Shown piece by piece: positions 17,440 to 26,049 of a stretch of DNA of 64,000 nt. A program made the position numbers and the translations under genes. Positions within the stretch are counted from its first letter, which is position 1. Each line of letters opens with the position of its first letter. The stretch lies in contig NZ_CP091430.1 in NCBI RefSeq assembly GCF_024734895.1, positions 1,714,001-1,778,000 of the forward strand. Direction: 5' to 3'. The notes below the pieces were generated by a model that saw only the letters and a list, made by a program, of their open reading frames with translations, was not told the DNA's origin and searched no databases. The DNA comes from Paenibacillus spongiae. Lineage in GTDB: Bacteria > Bacillota > Bacilli > Paenibacillales > Paenibacillaceae.

Positions 17440-18543
17440 TTACTCGTACACTTTAATTTCATTGTAGAAGGTGTCGCGTTCAACTGGAATGCGGCCCGCG
17501 CCTTTCACCAGCCAAATCAAGTCTTCGCGTGTAATGCCTTCCGGCGTAAGCGCTCCGGCTGCATGGCTGATCCGCTCCTTCACAATCGTACCGTGAACGT
17601 CGGAGGCGCCCATCGTAAGCGAGACTTGCGTCAGCTGCGTCCCGATATTGATGAAATACGCTTTAATATGCTGGAAATTGTCAAGCATCAAGCGGCTGAT
17701 CGCAATCGTCTTCAAATCTTCGAAGGCCGAATTACGGCGGCGGATACTTGCTTTCGGGCTAATGGGCTGCATGGAAAGCGGAATAAAGACGAGAAAGCCG
17801 TTCGTTTCGTCCTGCAGCTCGCGTATTTGCATCATGTGGCTGATGCGGTCTTCATGCTTCTCGACCGAGCCGTACAGCATGGTCGTGTGCGTACGCAATC
17901 CGAGGTTGTGCGCGGTACGGTGAACGTCCAAATATTGCGAGACGTCTGCCTTGGTGACCTTCATCTTGCGCCGGTATTCATCGGACAGGATTTCGGCTCC
18001 ACCGCCTGTCAGGCTCTTCAAGCCGGCCTTCATCAGCTCCTGCAGCACCTCGCGGTAGCTGAGACCGCTGATGCGCGAGAAGAAGTCGATCTCGGCAGCC
18101 GTGTAGGCTTTAAGCGTTACATCGGGATAGCGCTCATGTAATGATTTTAACGAATCGACATAATATTGAAACGGCACATGGTTATTATGGCCGCCTACAA
18201 TATGGAATTCCCGTACGCCCGGATGGAAATGCTGTTCCACATACTCAATCATCTCCGGTCCGCTTAGCGTATAGGCGCCTTCGTCGCCCTGATCCTTGCG
18301 GAAATTGCAAAACGCGCAGCGCGCTTCGCAGACGTTCGTAAAGTATAAGCTCATATTCTCGATAAAATAAACTTTGCGCCCGTTCTTGCGCAAATTGGCT
18401 TCGTTGGCCATCTGGCCGATCGACAGCAGATCGTCGGAACGGTACAGAAACACGCCGTCCTCATGCGAAAGCCGCTCACCGGAGCTGACTTTCTCCTTAA
18501 TAAGCTGCATCTGTTTGTCTTCTGTTGGTATGACGACGTTCAT
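17440..18543 (-). CDS. mqnE: aminofutalosine synthase (radical SAM)
   Basis: A 367-residue radical-SAM enzyme that joins carboxyvinyloxybenzoate to the adenosyl moiety in the futalosine route to menaquinone. The [4Fe-4S] motif CEARCAFC lies near residue 64-71, followed by FHIVGGHNNHVPF and LKAYTAAEIDFFS, hallmarks of MqnE (as against MqnC). The start at 18543 is chosen because AGGAGG lies about 7 nt upstream of that ATG. No other mqn genes are nearby. It is preceded by a long untranslated leader of about 230 nt. Confidence 0.9.
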   Translation of the reverse strand: MNVVIPTEDKQMQLIKEKVSSGERLSHEDGVFLYRSDDLLSIGQMANEANLRKNGRKVYFIENMSLYFTNVCEARCAFCNFRKDQGDEGAYTLSGPEMIEYVEQHFHPGVREFHIVGGHNNHVPFQYYVDSLKSLHERYPDVTLKAYTAAEIDFFSRISGLSYREVLQELMKAGLKSLTGGGAEILSDEYRRKMKVTKADVSQYLDVHRTAHNLGLRTHTTMLYGSVEKHEDRISHMMQIRELQDETNGFLVFIPLSMQPISPKASIRRRNSAFEDLKTIAISRLMLDNFQHIKAYFINIGTQLTQVSLTMGASDVHGTIVKERISHAAGALTPEGITREDLIWLVKGAGRIPVERDTFYNEIKVYE

Positions 18544-18783
18544 GAGAGTTTCCTCCTGGTCCGCCGGGCACATATTGGTCCGGATAATGGGAATTGATGT
18601 TGCGCATGGCTGAATAAGGCTGCACTTCTAACGTGTTGCATGAGCAGCCGCAATCGTCGGGTATGCGATGGAAATCCTGTGTCACGGGGGATGGGTATGA
18701 TAAAGGAAGGCAAGTAGGCTGAAACTTTGTGAAAAAAAGAACTTTCTGACCCCGAGCGGATACAAATCACAATAACTGTCCTT

Positions 18784-18812
18784 ATTATAATCTTCTCTCT
18801 GCGGTGCGGCAA
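18784..18812 (-). promoter_or_regulatory. sigma-A promoter for mqnE
   Basis: On the minus strand TTGCCG (18807-18812) and TATAAT (18784-18789) are separated by 17 bp. Transcription from here would give mqnE a 5' leader of about 235 nt. The rest of the 18544-18990 gap shows no convincing gene. Confidence 0.55.
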
Positions 18813-18990
18813 CAAGAAAAGTCTGATGAAGGAGCACAGGCGGAATTGAGCATGATAATGGACGGACATCCGTCTCTTGAGGCAATTGTCGATTAGGAGT
18901 ATACTAGGGGTATTAGCGCACTTCCGGCAGGGGCTGTCTCATTGAAGAGAGCCCTGAAGGCGGAAGCGGCGAAAACGGGAGGGAATGCAC

Positions 18991-19353
18991 ATGATCACAG
19001 TTACCGATTTAGCGAACGAGAAAATACTAGAGATGCTGGAGGCCGAAGGTACGCCGAATATGTTTCTTCGCGTCAGCGTGAAGGAAGGCGGCTGCAGCGG
19101 ATTTTCATACGGAATGGGTTTTGACGACGAGCGTAATGCCGACGATCAATTCATGGAAATTAACGGGCTTACCGTTGCGGTAGACAACGAAAGCCTCAAA
19201 TATTTGAACGGACTTGAGATCGACTTCAAGGAATCCGCCATGGGTGGCGGCTTTACGATGCATAATCCGAATGCTTCCGTAACATGCGGCTGCGGTTCTT
19301 CGTTCCGTACAGCTACGGCTGCGGGCAAACCGGCTGCCGAAGGCGAATGCTGA
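18991..19353 (+). CDS. IscA/HesB-type Fe-S assembly protein (YutM/SufA-like)
   Basis: A 120-residue A-type carrier. The three conserved cysteines are present: GGCSGFSY near residue 34 and the C-terminal CGCGSSF pair near 101-103. It carries or repairs Fe-S clusters in the cytoplasm. The ATG at 18991 has GGGAGGG 7 nt upstream; the ATG at 18985 is too close to it. Together with the NifU-like gene it makes this a small Fe-S maintenance neighbourhood. A strong terminator follows. Confidence 0.93.
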   Translation: MITVTDLANEKILEMLEAEGTPNMFLRVSVKEGGCSGFSYGMGFDDERNADDQFMEINGLTVAVDNESLKYLNGLEIDFKESAMGGGFTMHNPNASVTCGCGSSFRTATAAGKPAAEGEC

Positions 19354-19390
19354 TCCATTAGAGGGACTTCGTGCCCCGCGTATAGATGCA

Positions 19391-19443
19391 AGCCCCGAGC
19401 GAAGCCATTACAGCTATCGTTCGGGGCTTTTTTGCGTGTTGTC
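19391..19443 (+). terminator. rho-independent terminator
   Basis: AAGCCCCGAGCGA pairs with TCGTTCGGGGCTT around a ~20-nt loop, followed by a T run at 19438-19443. It ends the IscA-like gene. Confidence 0.88.
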
Positions 19444-19960
19444 AGAGCTTCCGTTCAATCGTATGAAGCCGTCCACCTGGACCAGTTCCAGTATGCAGGT
19501 CGGTCCAAGACATCCGTACAGCTAAATAAGTTCAATTATTTGAACACAGCTAACCGTATGGGCAGAATGGTCTTTCAATGGTCTTACGATCACTGCCGGT
19601 ACCGTCCATGAATGCAAAATTTTCTTAGTTCGATCGATGTAGCTGAGAAAGTATTGTACAGCATGCAACATTATCCTCGTCATACAGCCTCAATGACTAT
19701 ATTGTTGTACTTTATACAGCATTGGGGATGCGAAATCATCGGTTAACCGCTCTGCAGGGGAGAATTATTGCAGATTTTACAACAATCATCAATTCATCAG
19801 CGTTTTACCCGTCCAATGTTGTATAACATACATGAATACGCAGCCATAACGGTTTCCTGCCAACGAACCGCTGCCGCTTTCCATAATCAATCTTCAAGCA
19901 CTGTGTCGCTATTCCTTACTTTGATTCAACCTATATAATTAAGCGATTTTTAAAATAGTG
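19444..19960. other. 517-bp AT-richer gap without a recognisable gene
   Basis: No open frame with a ribosome binding site is seen. The gap contains a perfect inverted repeat GTTCAA-TTAT-TTGAAC (19530-19545) and several short TGTACAG/TATACAG-like words, but nothing that I can assign. It precedes the metE promoter. Confidence 0.5.
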
Positions 19961-19989
19961 TTGTATTAATATTAATCATTATGTATACT
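19961..19989 (+). promoter_or_regulatory. sigma-A promoter of the metE leader
   Basis: TTGTAT (19961-19966), a 17-bp spacer and TATACT (19984-19989). Transcription would start near 19996, about 35 nt before the cobalamin aptamer. Confidence 0.7.
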
Positions 19990-20029
19990 TATGCAGTGAT
20001 GTGAACCATCGCTCAATAAAATAATTTGG

Positions 20030-20205
20030 AACAGGTGCTCCGGGAACTTTCCCCGGCGCTTAATAGGGAAGTCCGGTGAGATGCCGGCGCGGTCCCGCCA
20101 CTGTAACAGAGGAGTCTGCAGCCTAGAGCCACTGATTGAGCTTTCAATTGGGAAGGCGGCTGCGCGGACGTTGATTCTGAAGCCAGGAGACCTGCCTGTT
20201 CTTGA
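20030..20205 (+). ncRNA. cobalamin (B12) riboswitch
   Basis: The conserved elements of the B12 aptamer appear in order: an ACAGGTGCTC 5' element, TAATAGGGAAGTCCGGTGAG, ATGCCGGCGCGGTCCCGCCA followed by CTGTAA, and the B12 box AGCCAGGAGACCTGCC at 20181-20196. It lies upstream of metE, the B12-independent methionine synthase, where it is known to switch the gene off when cobalamin is available. A terminator follows at 20273-20318. Confidence 0.95.
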
Positions 20206-20245
20206 AAGCACTGCTGTACCTACGGGAGATAGGGAGGTGTTAAAG

Positions 20246-20299
20246 ATGGCAGCCGCCGTTGTACGTAAACGAGAGGCATCTTTTCCCTTGTCTTCATAA
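20246..20299 (+). CDS. possible 17-residue leader peptide inside the metE attenuator
   Basis: An ATG at 20246 has GGGAGG 8 nt upstream and opens a frame MAAAVVRKREASFPLSS that stops at 20297-20299. The last six codons cover the 5' arm and loop of the terminator hairpin, so a translating ribosome would block its folding. No methionine other than the first is present. Translation is not proven; the good ribosome binding site is the main argument. Confidence 0.4.
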   Translation: MAAAVVRKREASFPLSS

Positions 20300-20318
20300 G
20301 GGGAAGGATGTCTTTTTT
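20273..20318 (+). terminator. riboswitch-controlled terminator before metE
   Basis: GCATCTTTTCCCTT (20276-20289) pairs, with G-U and one weak position, with AAGGGGAAGGATGT (20298-20311), followed by TCTTTTTT. It lies between the B12 aptamer and metE, as expected for a transcriptional riboswitch. Confidence 0.85.
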
Positions 20319-20365
20319 GCATGAATGTATGAATAACAGACCTAATTTATGGAGGCGAATCTTAC

Positions 20366-22651
20366 ATGGTGAGAAGCAGCAGTTTGGGATACCCGCGGAT
20401 CGGAGCGGACCGGGAATGGAAGAAGGCGCTTGAAACGTTCTGGTCGGGCAAGCTGGAGGAGGCTGAGTTCACGGCACGGCTTCAAGAAATCCGGCTAAGC
20501 CACTTGAAGAAGCAGCAGCTGAAAGGGATCGATTGGATTCCCGTCAACGATTTCAGCTTCTATGATCATATGTTGGATACGGCAGCGATGTTCGGGATTG
20601 TTCCGAAGCGCTTCGCCTACGAAGGAGGACGCGTGCCGCTGTCCGTCTATTATGCCATGGCCAGGGGAACGCAAGGGGCTGCTGCTTGCGAGATGACGAA
20701 GTGGTTCAATACGAATTACCACTATATCGTGCCGGAACTAAGCGATGCGGCACCGGCTCTAACGGAGAATCGTCCGCTCGCCGCTTACAAGGAAGCGAAG
20801 GAGGCGCTCGGCATCGAAGGGAAGCCGGTACTGGTCGGCCTGCTCACATTCCTGAAGCTGTCCAAAGGCTATGACGCCGCCGGCATCGACGCTTGGATCG
20901 AGCGTCTGCTCCCGCTGTATGTACAAGTTGTGCAGGAGCTGGAGCGGGAAGGTGTGCAATGGGTGCAGATCGACGAGCCGATTCTCGTCACGTCCGTGTC
21001 GGATCAGGATATCATCCGTTTGAAGACGATCTACGAAAAGCTTGCCGAAGGAGCGCCGAAGCTGAAGATTATGCTTCAAACGTATTTCGAAGCGGTCGAC
21101 AGCTACGAGGAGATCGTGAAGCTGCCGGTCGACGGTATCGGTCTGGATTTCGTCCACGGCGGGAACGGGAATCTGGCTGCGCTGACAAAGCATGGGTTTC
21201 CCGCGGGCAAGCTGTTGGGCGCCGGCGTAATCGACGGGCGCGGCATCTGGCGCGCCGACCTGGAGCAGAAGCTGGATCTGATGGGTCAGCTTGCGGATAA
21301 AGTGGGATATGACCGGATTATCGTGCAATCATCCTGCAGCCTGCTGCATGTGCCGGTAACCGCCGAGAGGGAGACGCAGCTTGCCCCCGAGCTGCGCAAT
21401 GCGCTCGCCTTCGCCGACGAGAAGCTGGATGAAATCGTGCTTCTTGCGGGTGCAGCAGCAAGCGGCGCTTCCGCCGCGGCAGCGTTTGCCGGGCAGAAGG
21501 AGGCGCTAAGGAAGCTCCAGCAATCGCCTGCGCGCAGCCGGGAAGACGTGCAGCAGGCGGTATCGCTCATGGCGGCTCAATCTGCAGCACGCGCTAGCAG
21601 CTTTAAGGAACGCCACAGCATTCAGCTGCAGAAGTGGCAGCTTCCTTTATTGCCGACGACGACGATCGGGAGCTTCCCGCAATCGGCAGAGGTACGCCAG
21701 GCGCGTCAAAATTGGCGCAAGGGCGACTGGAGCGCCGAACGCTACAGCGACTATATCAAGGAGCAGATCGGGATCTGGATCGAGCTGCAGGCAGAAATCG
21801 GCCTTGACGTGCTGGTGCACGGAGAGTTCGAGCGTACGGACATGGTCGAATATTTTGGAGAGAAGCTGGCCGGCTTCGCCTTTACCCGGAACGGCTGGGT
21901 TCAATCCTATGGTTCCCGCTGCGTGAAGCCTCCTATTATATATGGCGACGTCGCCTTTACTAGTCCGATGACGGTTGAAGAGACGGTCTATGCGCAATCG
22001 CTGACGGACAAACCGGTCAAGGGCATGCTGACCGGTCCGATCACGATTCTGAACTGGTCGTTCGTCCGTGAGGACATAACACGCGAGCAGGTTGCCTATC
22101 AGATCGCCTATGCGCTTCGGCTGGAGGTGGAGGCGCTGGAGAAGGCGGGCATCGGCATGATTCAAGTCGACGAGCCTGCCCTGCGCGAAGGCTTGCCTCT
22201 CAAGGAAGAAGAGCATGAATCCTACCTGGATTGGGCGGTTAAAGCATTCAAGCTGGCGACCTGCACCGTAGCGGATTCGACGCAGATCCACACCCATATG
22301 TGCTACTGCGAATTCCACGATATGATTGACGCCATCAAGGAGCTGGACGCGGATGTCATCTCGATCGAGACGTCGCGAAGCCATGGCGAGATGATTCACA
22401 GCTTCGAGGAGAATACCTACGATCTGGGGATTGGGCTCGGCGTTTATGATATTCATAGTCCGCGTGTTCCGCCGGTCGAGGAAATGTCCGACATGATCGA
22501 TCGCGCGCTCCAGGTGTTGAATCCCGCCTTGTTCTGGATTAACCCGGACTGCGGGTTGAAGACGCGCGGACGCGAGGAAACCGAGACCTCCTTGCGGCAC
22601 ATGGTAGAAGCGACCCGCCTTGCCCGGGCCAAATATTCGATTGCCGATTAA
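20366..22651 (+). CDS. metE: cobalamin-independent methionine synthase
   Basis: This 761-residue enzyme transfers a methyl group from 5-methyltetrahydropteroyl-triglutamate to homocysteine, making methionine without B12. Both halves of the duplicated barrel are present. The C-terminal catalytic zinc ligands are visible in IHTHMCYCEFHD and in WINPDCGLKTRG, with PTTTIGSFPQ opening the second half. Length matches the family. The B12 riboswitch upstream implies that the organism also has, or can import cobalamin for, a MetH-type route. A terminator follows at 22704. Confidence 0.97.
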   Translation: MVRSSSLGYPRIGADREWKKALETFWSGKLEEAEFTARLQEIRLSHLKKQQLKGIDWIPVNDFSFYDHMLDTAAMFGIVPKRFAYEGGRVPLSVYYAMARGTQGAAACEMTKWFNTNYHYIVPELSDAAPALTENRPLAAYKEAKEALGIEGKPVLVGLLTFLKLSKGYDAAGIDAWIERLLPLYVQVVQELEREGVQWVQIDEPILVTSVSDQDIIRLKTIYEKLAEGAPKLKIMLQTYFEAVDSYEEIVKLPVDGIGLDFVHGGNGNLAALTKHGFPAGKLLGAGVIDGRGIWRADLEQKLDLMGQLADKVGYDRIIVQSSCSLLHVPVTAERETQLAPELRNALAFADEKLDEIVLLAGAAASGASAAAAFAGQKEALRKLQQSPARSREDVQQAVSLMAAQSAARASSFKERHSIQLQKWQLPLLPTTTIGSFPQSAEVRQARQNWRKGDWSAERYSDYIKEQIGIWIELQAEIGLDVLVHGEFERTDMVEYFGEKLAGFAFTRNGWVQSYGSRCVKPPIIYGDVAFTSPMTVEETVYAQSLTDKPVKGMLTGPITILNWSFVREDITREQVAYQIAYALRLEVEALEKAGIGMIQVDEPALREGLPLKEEEHESYLDWAVKAFKLATCTVADSTQIHTHMCYCEFHDMIDAIKELDADVISIETSRSHGEMIHSFEENTYDLGIGLGVYDIHSPRVPPVEEMSDMIDRALQVLNPALFWINPDCGLKTRGREETETSLRHMVEATRLARAKYSIAD

Positions 22652-22703
22652 TTCAGGTAAGGATCGATTTAGAAAGCCTATTTAGATCGCGCAATCATAC
22701 ACT

Positions 22704-22745
22704 GAAAGAGGCTGAACAGGTAATACAAACCTGTCCAGCCTCTTT
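22704..22745 (+). terminator. rho-independent terminator after metE
   Basis: AAAGAGGCTG-AACAGGT pairs with ACCTGT-CCAGCCTCTTT around a 7-nt loop, ending in TTT. It is a strong stem with a short T tail. Confidence 0.85.
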
Positions 22746-22867
22746 GCGTTAGGGGTTGTGGTCGACCGCCCCCCGACATGCAACGAAAACACCGCGCAGG
22801 GAACTGCGCGCGGTGCGAAGGATAAAAACACGTTGGGCTTTGCAGCAACCATCCCAGTTATTGGCGG

Positions 22868-23812
22868 TTATTCCGCAGCAATGGCGCGAATTTCGGCCAG
22901 GGTGACTTCGTCGAGCGAGACGTCGGCTGCGGGGAGCACGCCCGTAATATGGCTTGGCTTCCGAACGCCGACTATCGCGCTCGCCAGCGCCGGATGCGCA
23001 AGCACATAAGCAACCGCCAGCTGCGGCATGGTCAGGCCGTGACGCGCCGCAATTTGCTTCAGCTTCTCGACTTTATCGACGTTCTTGCGCAGGCCTTCCC
23101 CGGTATGCGCTTTATTCCGTGAACGCCAATCGTCCTCGGTGAATTTCGTGTCATAGGTATAATTGCCCGAGAGCAGCCCCGATGTGAGCGGGCTGTATGC
23201 GACGACGCCAATCCCGTTCTTGAGACAGAACGGCAGCACCTGCTCTTCGATGGCCGGCCTCAGAATCGAATAAGGGGGTTGAAGGGAGTCTACATGCCGG
23301 ACAGTAAGCGATTTCTCAAGCTGCTCGACATTGTAATTGCTGACGCCGACATATCTGACTTTCCCGTCCTGTACGAGCTTGTCCATGGCGCGCATAGTCT
23401 CTTCCGCGGGTGCGTCTTCGGCCGGCCAGTGCATTTGGTACAAGTCGATATAGTCGGTTCCGAGCCGGCGGAGGGAAGCCTCCGCTTCACGTATGACGGA
23501 GTCATAGGTCCCGCTTCGGGAAATCGCTTTCGATTCGTCCCAGACGAGCCCGCATTTGGTCGCCAAAATGACGTTATGGCGATCGCCGCCAAGCGCCTTG
23601 CCGATCATCGCTTCCGAATGGCCCAGTCCGTAGACAGCCGCCGTATCATAGAAGGTAACTCCGGCATCCAGCGCCGCGCGCACGCTTTCGAAGGACTGAT
23701 CGTCGTCCTGCTCTCCCCATGCGCTTGCCCATCCGCTTCCGCCAATCGCCCAAGAGCCGAAGCCAATTACAGATATTTCGGGACCGTTCTTGCCAAGCTT
23801 GCGGTACTTCAT
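22868..23812 (-). CDS. aldo/keto reductase
   Basis: A 314-residue NADPH-type aldo/keto reductase with the TIM-barrel signatures: GVTFYDTAAVYGLGHSE carrying the catalytic Asp and Tyr (about residues 50-66), Lys in ILATKCGLVW near 82 and His in YQMHWP near 125. The C-terminal NADPH loop region is GVRKPSHITGVL. The family reduces aldehydes and ketones; the substrate is unknown, though the sequence looks like the YhdN/AKR11-type stress enzymes. It is a single gene, divergent from the two-component genes. Confidence 0.9.
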   Translation of the reverse strand: MKYRKLGKNGPEISVIGFGSWAIGGSGWASAWGEQDDDQSFESVRAALDAGVTFYDTAAVYGLGHSEAMIGKALGGDRHNVILATKCGLVWDESKAISRSGTYDSVIREAEASLRRLGTDYIDLYQMHWPAEDAPAEETMRAMDKLVQDGKVRYVGVSNYNVEQLEKSLTVRHVDSLQPPYSILRPAIEEQVLPFCLKNGIGVVAYSPLTSGLLSGNYTYDTKFTEDDWRSRNKAHTGEGLRKNVDKVEKLKQIAARHGLTMPQLAVAYVLAHPALASAIVGVRKPSHITGVLPAADVSLDEVTLAEIRAIAAE

Positions 23813-23931
23813 GCCAACATCTCTCCTTCATATTGGAATGTCACTCTCATTATAGTGAACCGCAGGAGGGAAATGAAGGACTGAAATGAAGGTTATCAAC
23901 TATCCAGAAGCGATTCGCCGTCCTTCGGGCA

Positions 23932-23971
23932 TTGCGATTCAAAAATTAATTCGGGTACAATAGAACCCGAA
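23932..23971 (+). promoter_or_regulatory. promoter and inverted repeat before the two-component genes
   Basis: TTGCGA (23932-23937), an 18-bp spacer and TACAAT (23956-23961). A perfect inverted repeat TTCGGGT-N8-ACCCGAA (23950-23971) spans the -10 box and could be an operator or an early transcript hairpin. Confidence 0.5.
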
Positions 23972-24053
23972 GCGAAGGAAGTTTAGCCGCATGTCAGGAA
24001 TGAATAATAGCGTAATTGTATAGAAGTTAAGTTGGAAAATAGGTGGTTGAACG

Positions 24054-24749
24054 ATGTATCGGATCATGATTGTTGAAGATGATGACAAAATCGGCTTGCT
24101 GCTTAAGCAGTCGCTGGATAAATACGGCTTCGAAGCCGTTCGGGCGATCCGCCTTCATGACTTGAAGAAGGAGGCCGTGGAGGTTAAACCCCATCTCATC
24201 CTGCTGGACATCCACCTGCCCCATTTTGACGGTTATTACTGGTGCCGGCAGTTCCGGACCGTTACAAGCGCGCCGATTCTGTTCGTCTCCGCGCGTTCCG
24301 GCGAGATGGATCAGGTGATGGCGATTGAGAACGGAGGAGACGATTATATTACGAAGCCGATTCCGCTCGATCTGCTGGTTGCCAAAATCAAGGGGCTCCT
24401 CCGCCGGGCGTACGGCGAGTATGCCGCCGGGCACAATACGGGCGCGCTGCTTGAAGCGGACGGGCTTAAGCTGGATCTTAGCCGAAGCGAGCTGGATCGT
24501 CAGGGCGTTACCGTCGCCCTGACCAAGAATGAATGCCTGCTGGCTGAATGCTTGATCGGCCATGCGGGACGAATCGTGACGCGCGAGCAGCTGCTGGAGA
24601 CGTTGTGGGACGACGTTCAGTTTGTCGACGACAACACGCTGACGGTCAATGTCACGAGGCTCCGCAAGAAGCTGGAGGAGCTCGGCCTTCCGGGTAGTAT
24701 CGAGACCGTCCGCGGTCAAGGATATAAATTCGTTACGGGCGAAGGATAA
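24054..24749 (+). CDS. OmpR-family response regulator, BceR type
   Basis: A 231-residue regulator: receiver domain (residues 1-115) with acidic EDDD near 8-11, the phospho-acceptor Asp in LLDIHLP near 53, and Lys in YITKPIPLD near 103; then a winged-helix DNA-binding domain (about 135-229) with DDNTLTVNVTRLRKKL. It is followed by a short histidine kinase and then by a BceAB-type transporter with an operator at 25909, so it very likely answers peptide antibiotics and induces the transporter. Confidence 0.92.
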   Translation: MYRIMIVEDDDKIGLLLKQSLDKYGFEAVRAIRLHDLKKEAVEVKPHLILLDIHLPHFDGYYWCRQFRTVTSAPILFVSARSGEMDQVMAIENGGDDYITKPIPLDLLVAKIKGLLRRAYGEYAAGHNTGALLEADGLKLDLSRSELDRQGVTVALTKNECLLAECLIGHAGRIVTREQLLETLWDDVQFVDDNTLTVNVTRLRKKLEELGLPGSIETVRGQGYKFVTGEG

Positions 24750-24766
24750 GATTGGGAGGCGTTTGA

Positions 24767-25885
24767 ATGAATCATGACAACAACAAAACGGACGCCGCTC
24801 CGGGCACGGATAAACCGGAAACAGCGGTCAGACCGCTTCGCTATATCCAAGACAGTCTCAGCTATATCGCGGCCTTCACGGCCGCGCTGCTATTATCGGA
24901 TACAGCTCTTATTCTCGGCGCGCTGCGCAACCCGGGAGACGTTGAGCCGGCAACGGCCGTATATGCGGGCGTGCTGGCTTTCTTCTGTTTATCCCTGTGG
25001 CTCGCATATGACTATTTGCGACAGCGCGCCTATTACCGCCAGTTAGAAGAAGCCAAGCGGCAGGCGTCCTTGCTGGATGCGGCCCTGCGTGTCAGGTCTG
25101 GGGTTACGACGGATCAGATCGCCGTTCAGCGGCTGCTCCGGACTCAGTATGAAGCCTATATGGAGCAGCTGGGCGTTTACCGGCGCCAACAGGAGATGCA
25201 CAATCACTTTATCCATCAATGGGTTCATCAGATGAAGACCCCCGTCGCCGTTATTGATTTGATCGTGCAGCAGGCCGGTCAGATGGAGGGCGCGGGCGAT
25301 ACGCAGACCGGACTGGGCAGTATACGTGAAGAGACGGAGCGGCTCACCCGGGGACTCGATATGATGCTCAGCACGGCGCGGCTGGATAAATTCGAGATGG
25401 ATGTGCATATTCGCCGCGTTTCGCTGCACGAACTGGTTCGACAGGTCACGAATACGTATAAGAGACTCTGCATCAAGCATTCTATCTTTCCGCAAATTAT
25501 TGGAGAGGCGGATGTGGAGACAGACGAGAAGTGGATCGCCTTCGTCGTACATCAGCTGGTCGGCAATGCGGTGAAGTACAGTAAGCTTAAGCCCGGCACG
25601 AAGAAACTGCTGCTGCAAATCGACCGGACAGATGACGGCGGCGTCTCGCTGCGCGTAACCGATGAAGGAATCGGCATCGCGGCGCACGAGCTGCCCCGGA
25701 TCTTCGATCCGTTCTATACCGGCCATAACGGCAGGCTTGTCGAGGAATCGACCGGTATGGGCCTCTATTTGGCCAAGCAGGTTTGCGCGAAGCTCGGGCA
25801 TCGGCTGTCGGTAACGTCGGTTCCCGGCAGCGGTACGACGTTCACGGTTTCTTTTCAGATGCAAGTTCTGCACAAGTTTCAATAA
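24767..25885 (+). CDS. intramembrane-sensing histidine kinase, BceS type
   Basis: A 372-residue kinase with two close membrane helices (about residues 33-52 and 65-84) and almost no extracellular domain, the mark of kinases that sense through a partner ABC permease. H-box HQWVHQMKTP near residue 149, N-box HQLVGNAVKYS near 264, G boxes DEGIGIAAHE and STGMGLYLAKQV near 300-335. It lies 17 bp after its regulator and before the ABC genes. GGGAGG is 7-8 nt before the ATG. The likely stimulus is a bacitracin-like or lantibiotic peptide. Confidence 0.92.
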   Translation: MNHDNNKTDAAPGTDKPETAVRPLRYIQDSLSYIAAFTAALLLSDTALILGALRNPGDVEPATAVYAGVLAFFCLSLWLAYDYLRQRAYYRQLEEAKRQASLLDAALRVRSGVTTDQIAVQRLLRTQYEAYMEQLGVYRRQQEMHNHFIHQWVHQMKTPVAVIDLIVQQAGQMEGAGDTQTGLGSIREETERLTRGLDMMLSTARLDKFEMDVHIRRVSLHELVRQVTNTYKRLCIKHSIFPQIIGEADVETDEKWIAFVVHQLVGNAVKYSKLKPGTKKLLLQIDRTDDGGVSLRVTDEGIGIAAHELPRIFDPFYTGHNGRLVEESTGMGLYLAKQVCAKLGHRLSVTSVPGSGTTFTVSFQMQVLHKFQ

Positions 25886-25908
25886 TTCTTTCAAGCGGGA
25901 CCGAAGTG

Positions 25909-25922
25909 TGACAGGATTGTAA
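25909..25922 (+). promoter_or_regulatory. BceR-type operator
   Basis: TGACA-GGAT-TGTAA fits the BceR-like consensus TNACA-N4-TGTAA exactly. It lies upstream of a TATACT -10 box (25978-25983) that has no good -35 hexamer, as expected for an activator-dependent promoter of the ABC transporter at 26050. Confidence 0.8.
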
Positions 25923-26049
25923 GGTTCGTCATCGGCATTGAAAGGTAAATCGATGAGGTTCGGTGCTTCCTCCGGTTTATACTGAGTATCGTAAAGTTCT
26001 CGCTTACGATATCCGGATTACTTTTCATATAAACAATTAGGAGGAGCAC

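Noticed and set aside
21647..22600. 317-codon open frame on the minus strand across metE
   Set aside because: Antisense shadow of metE.
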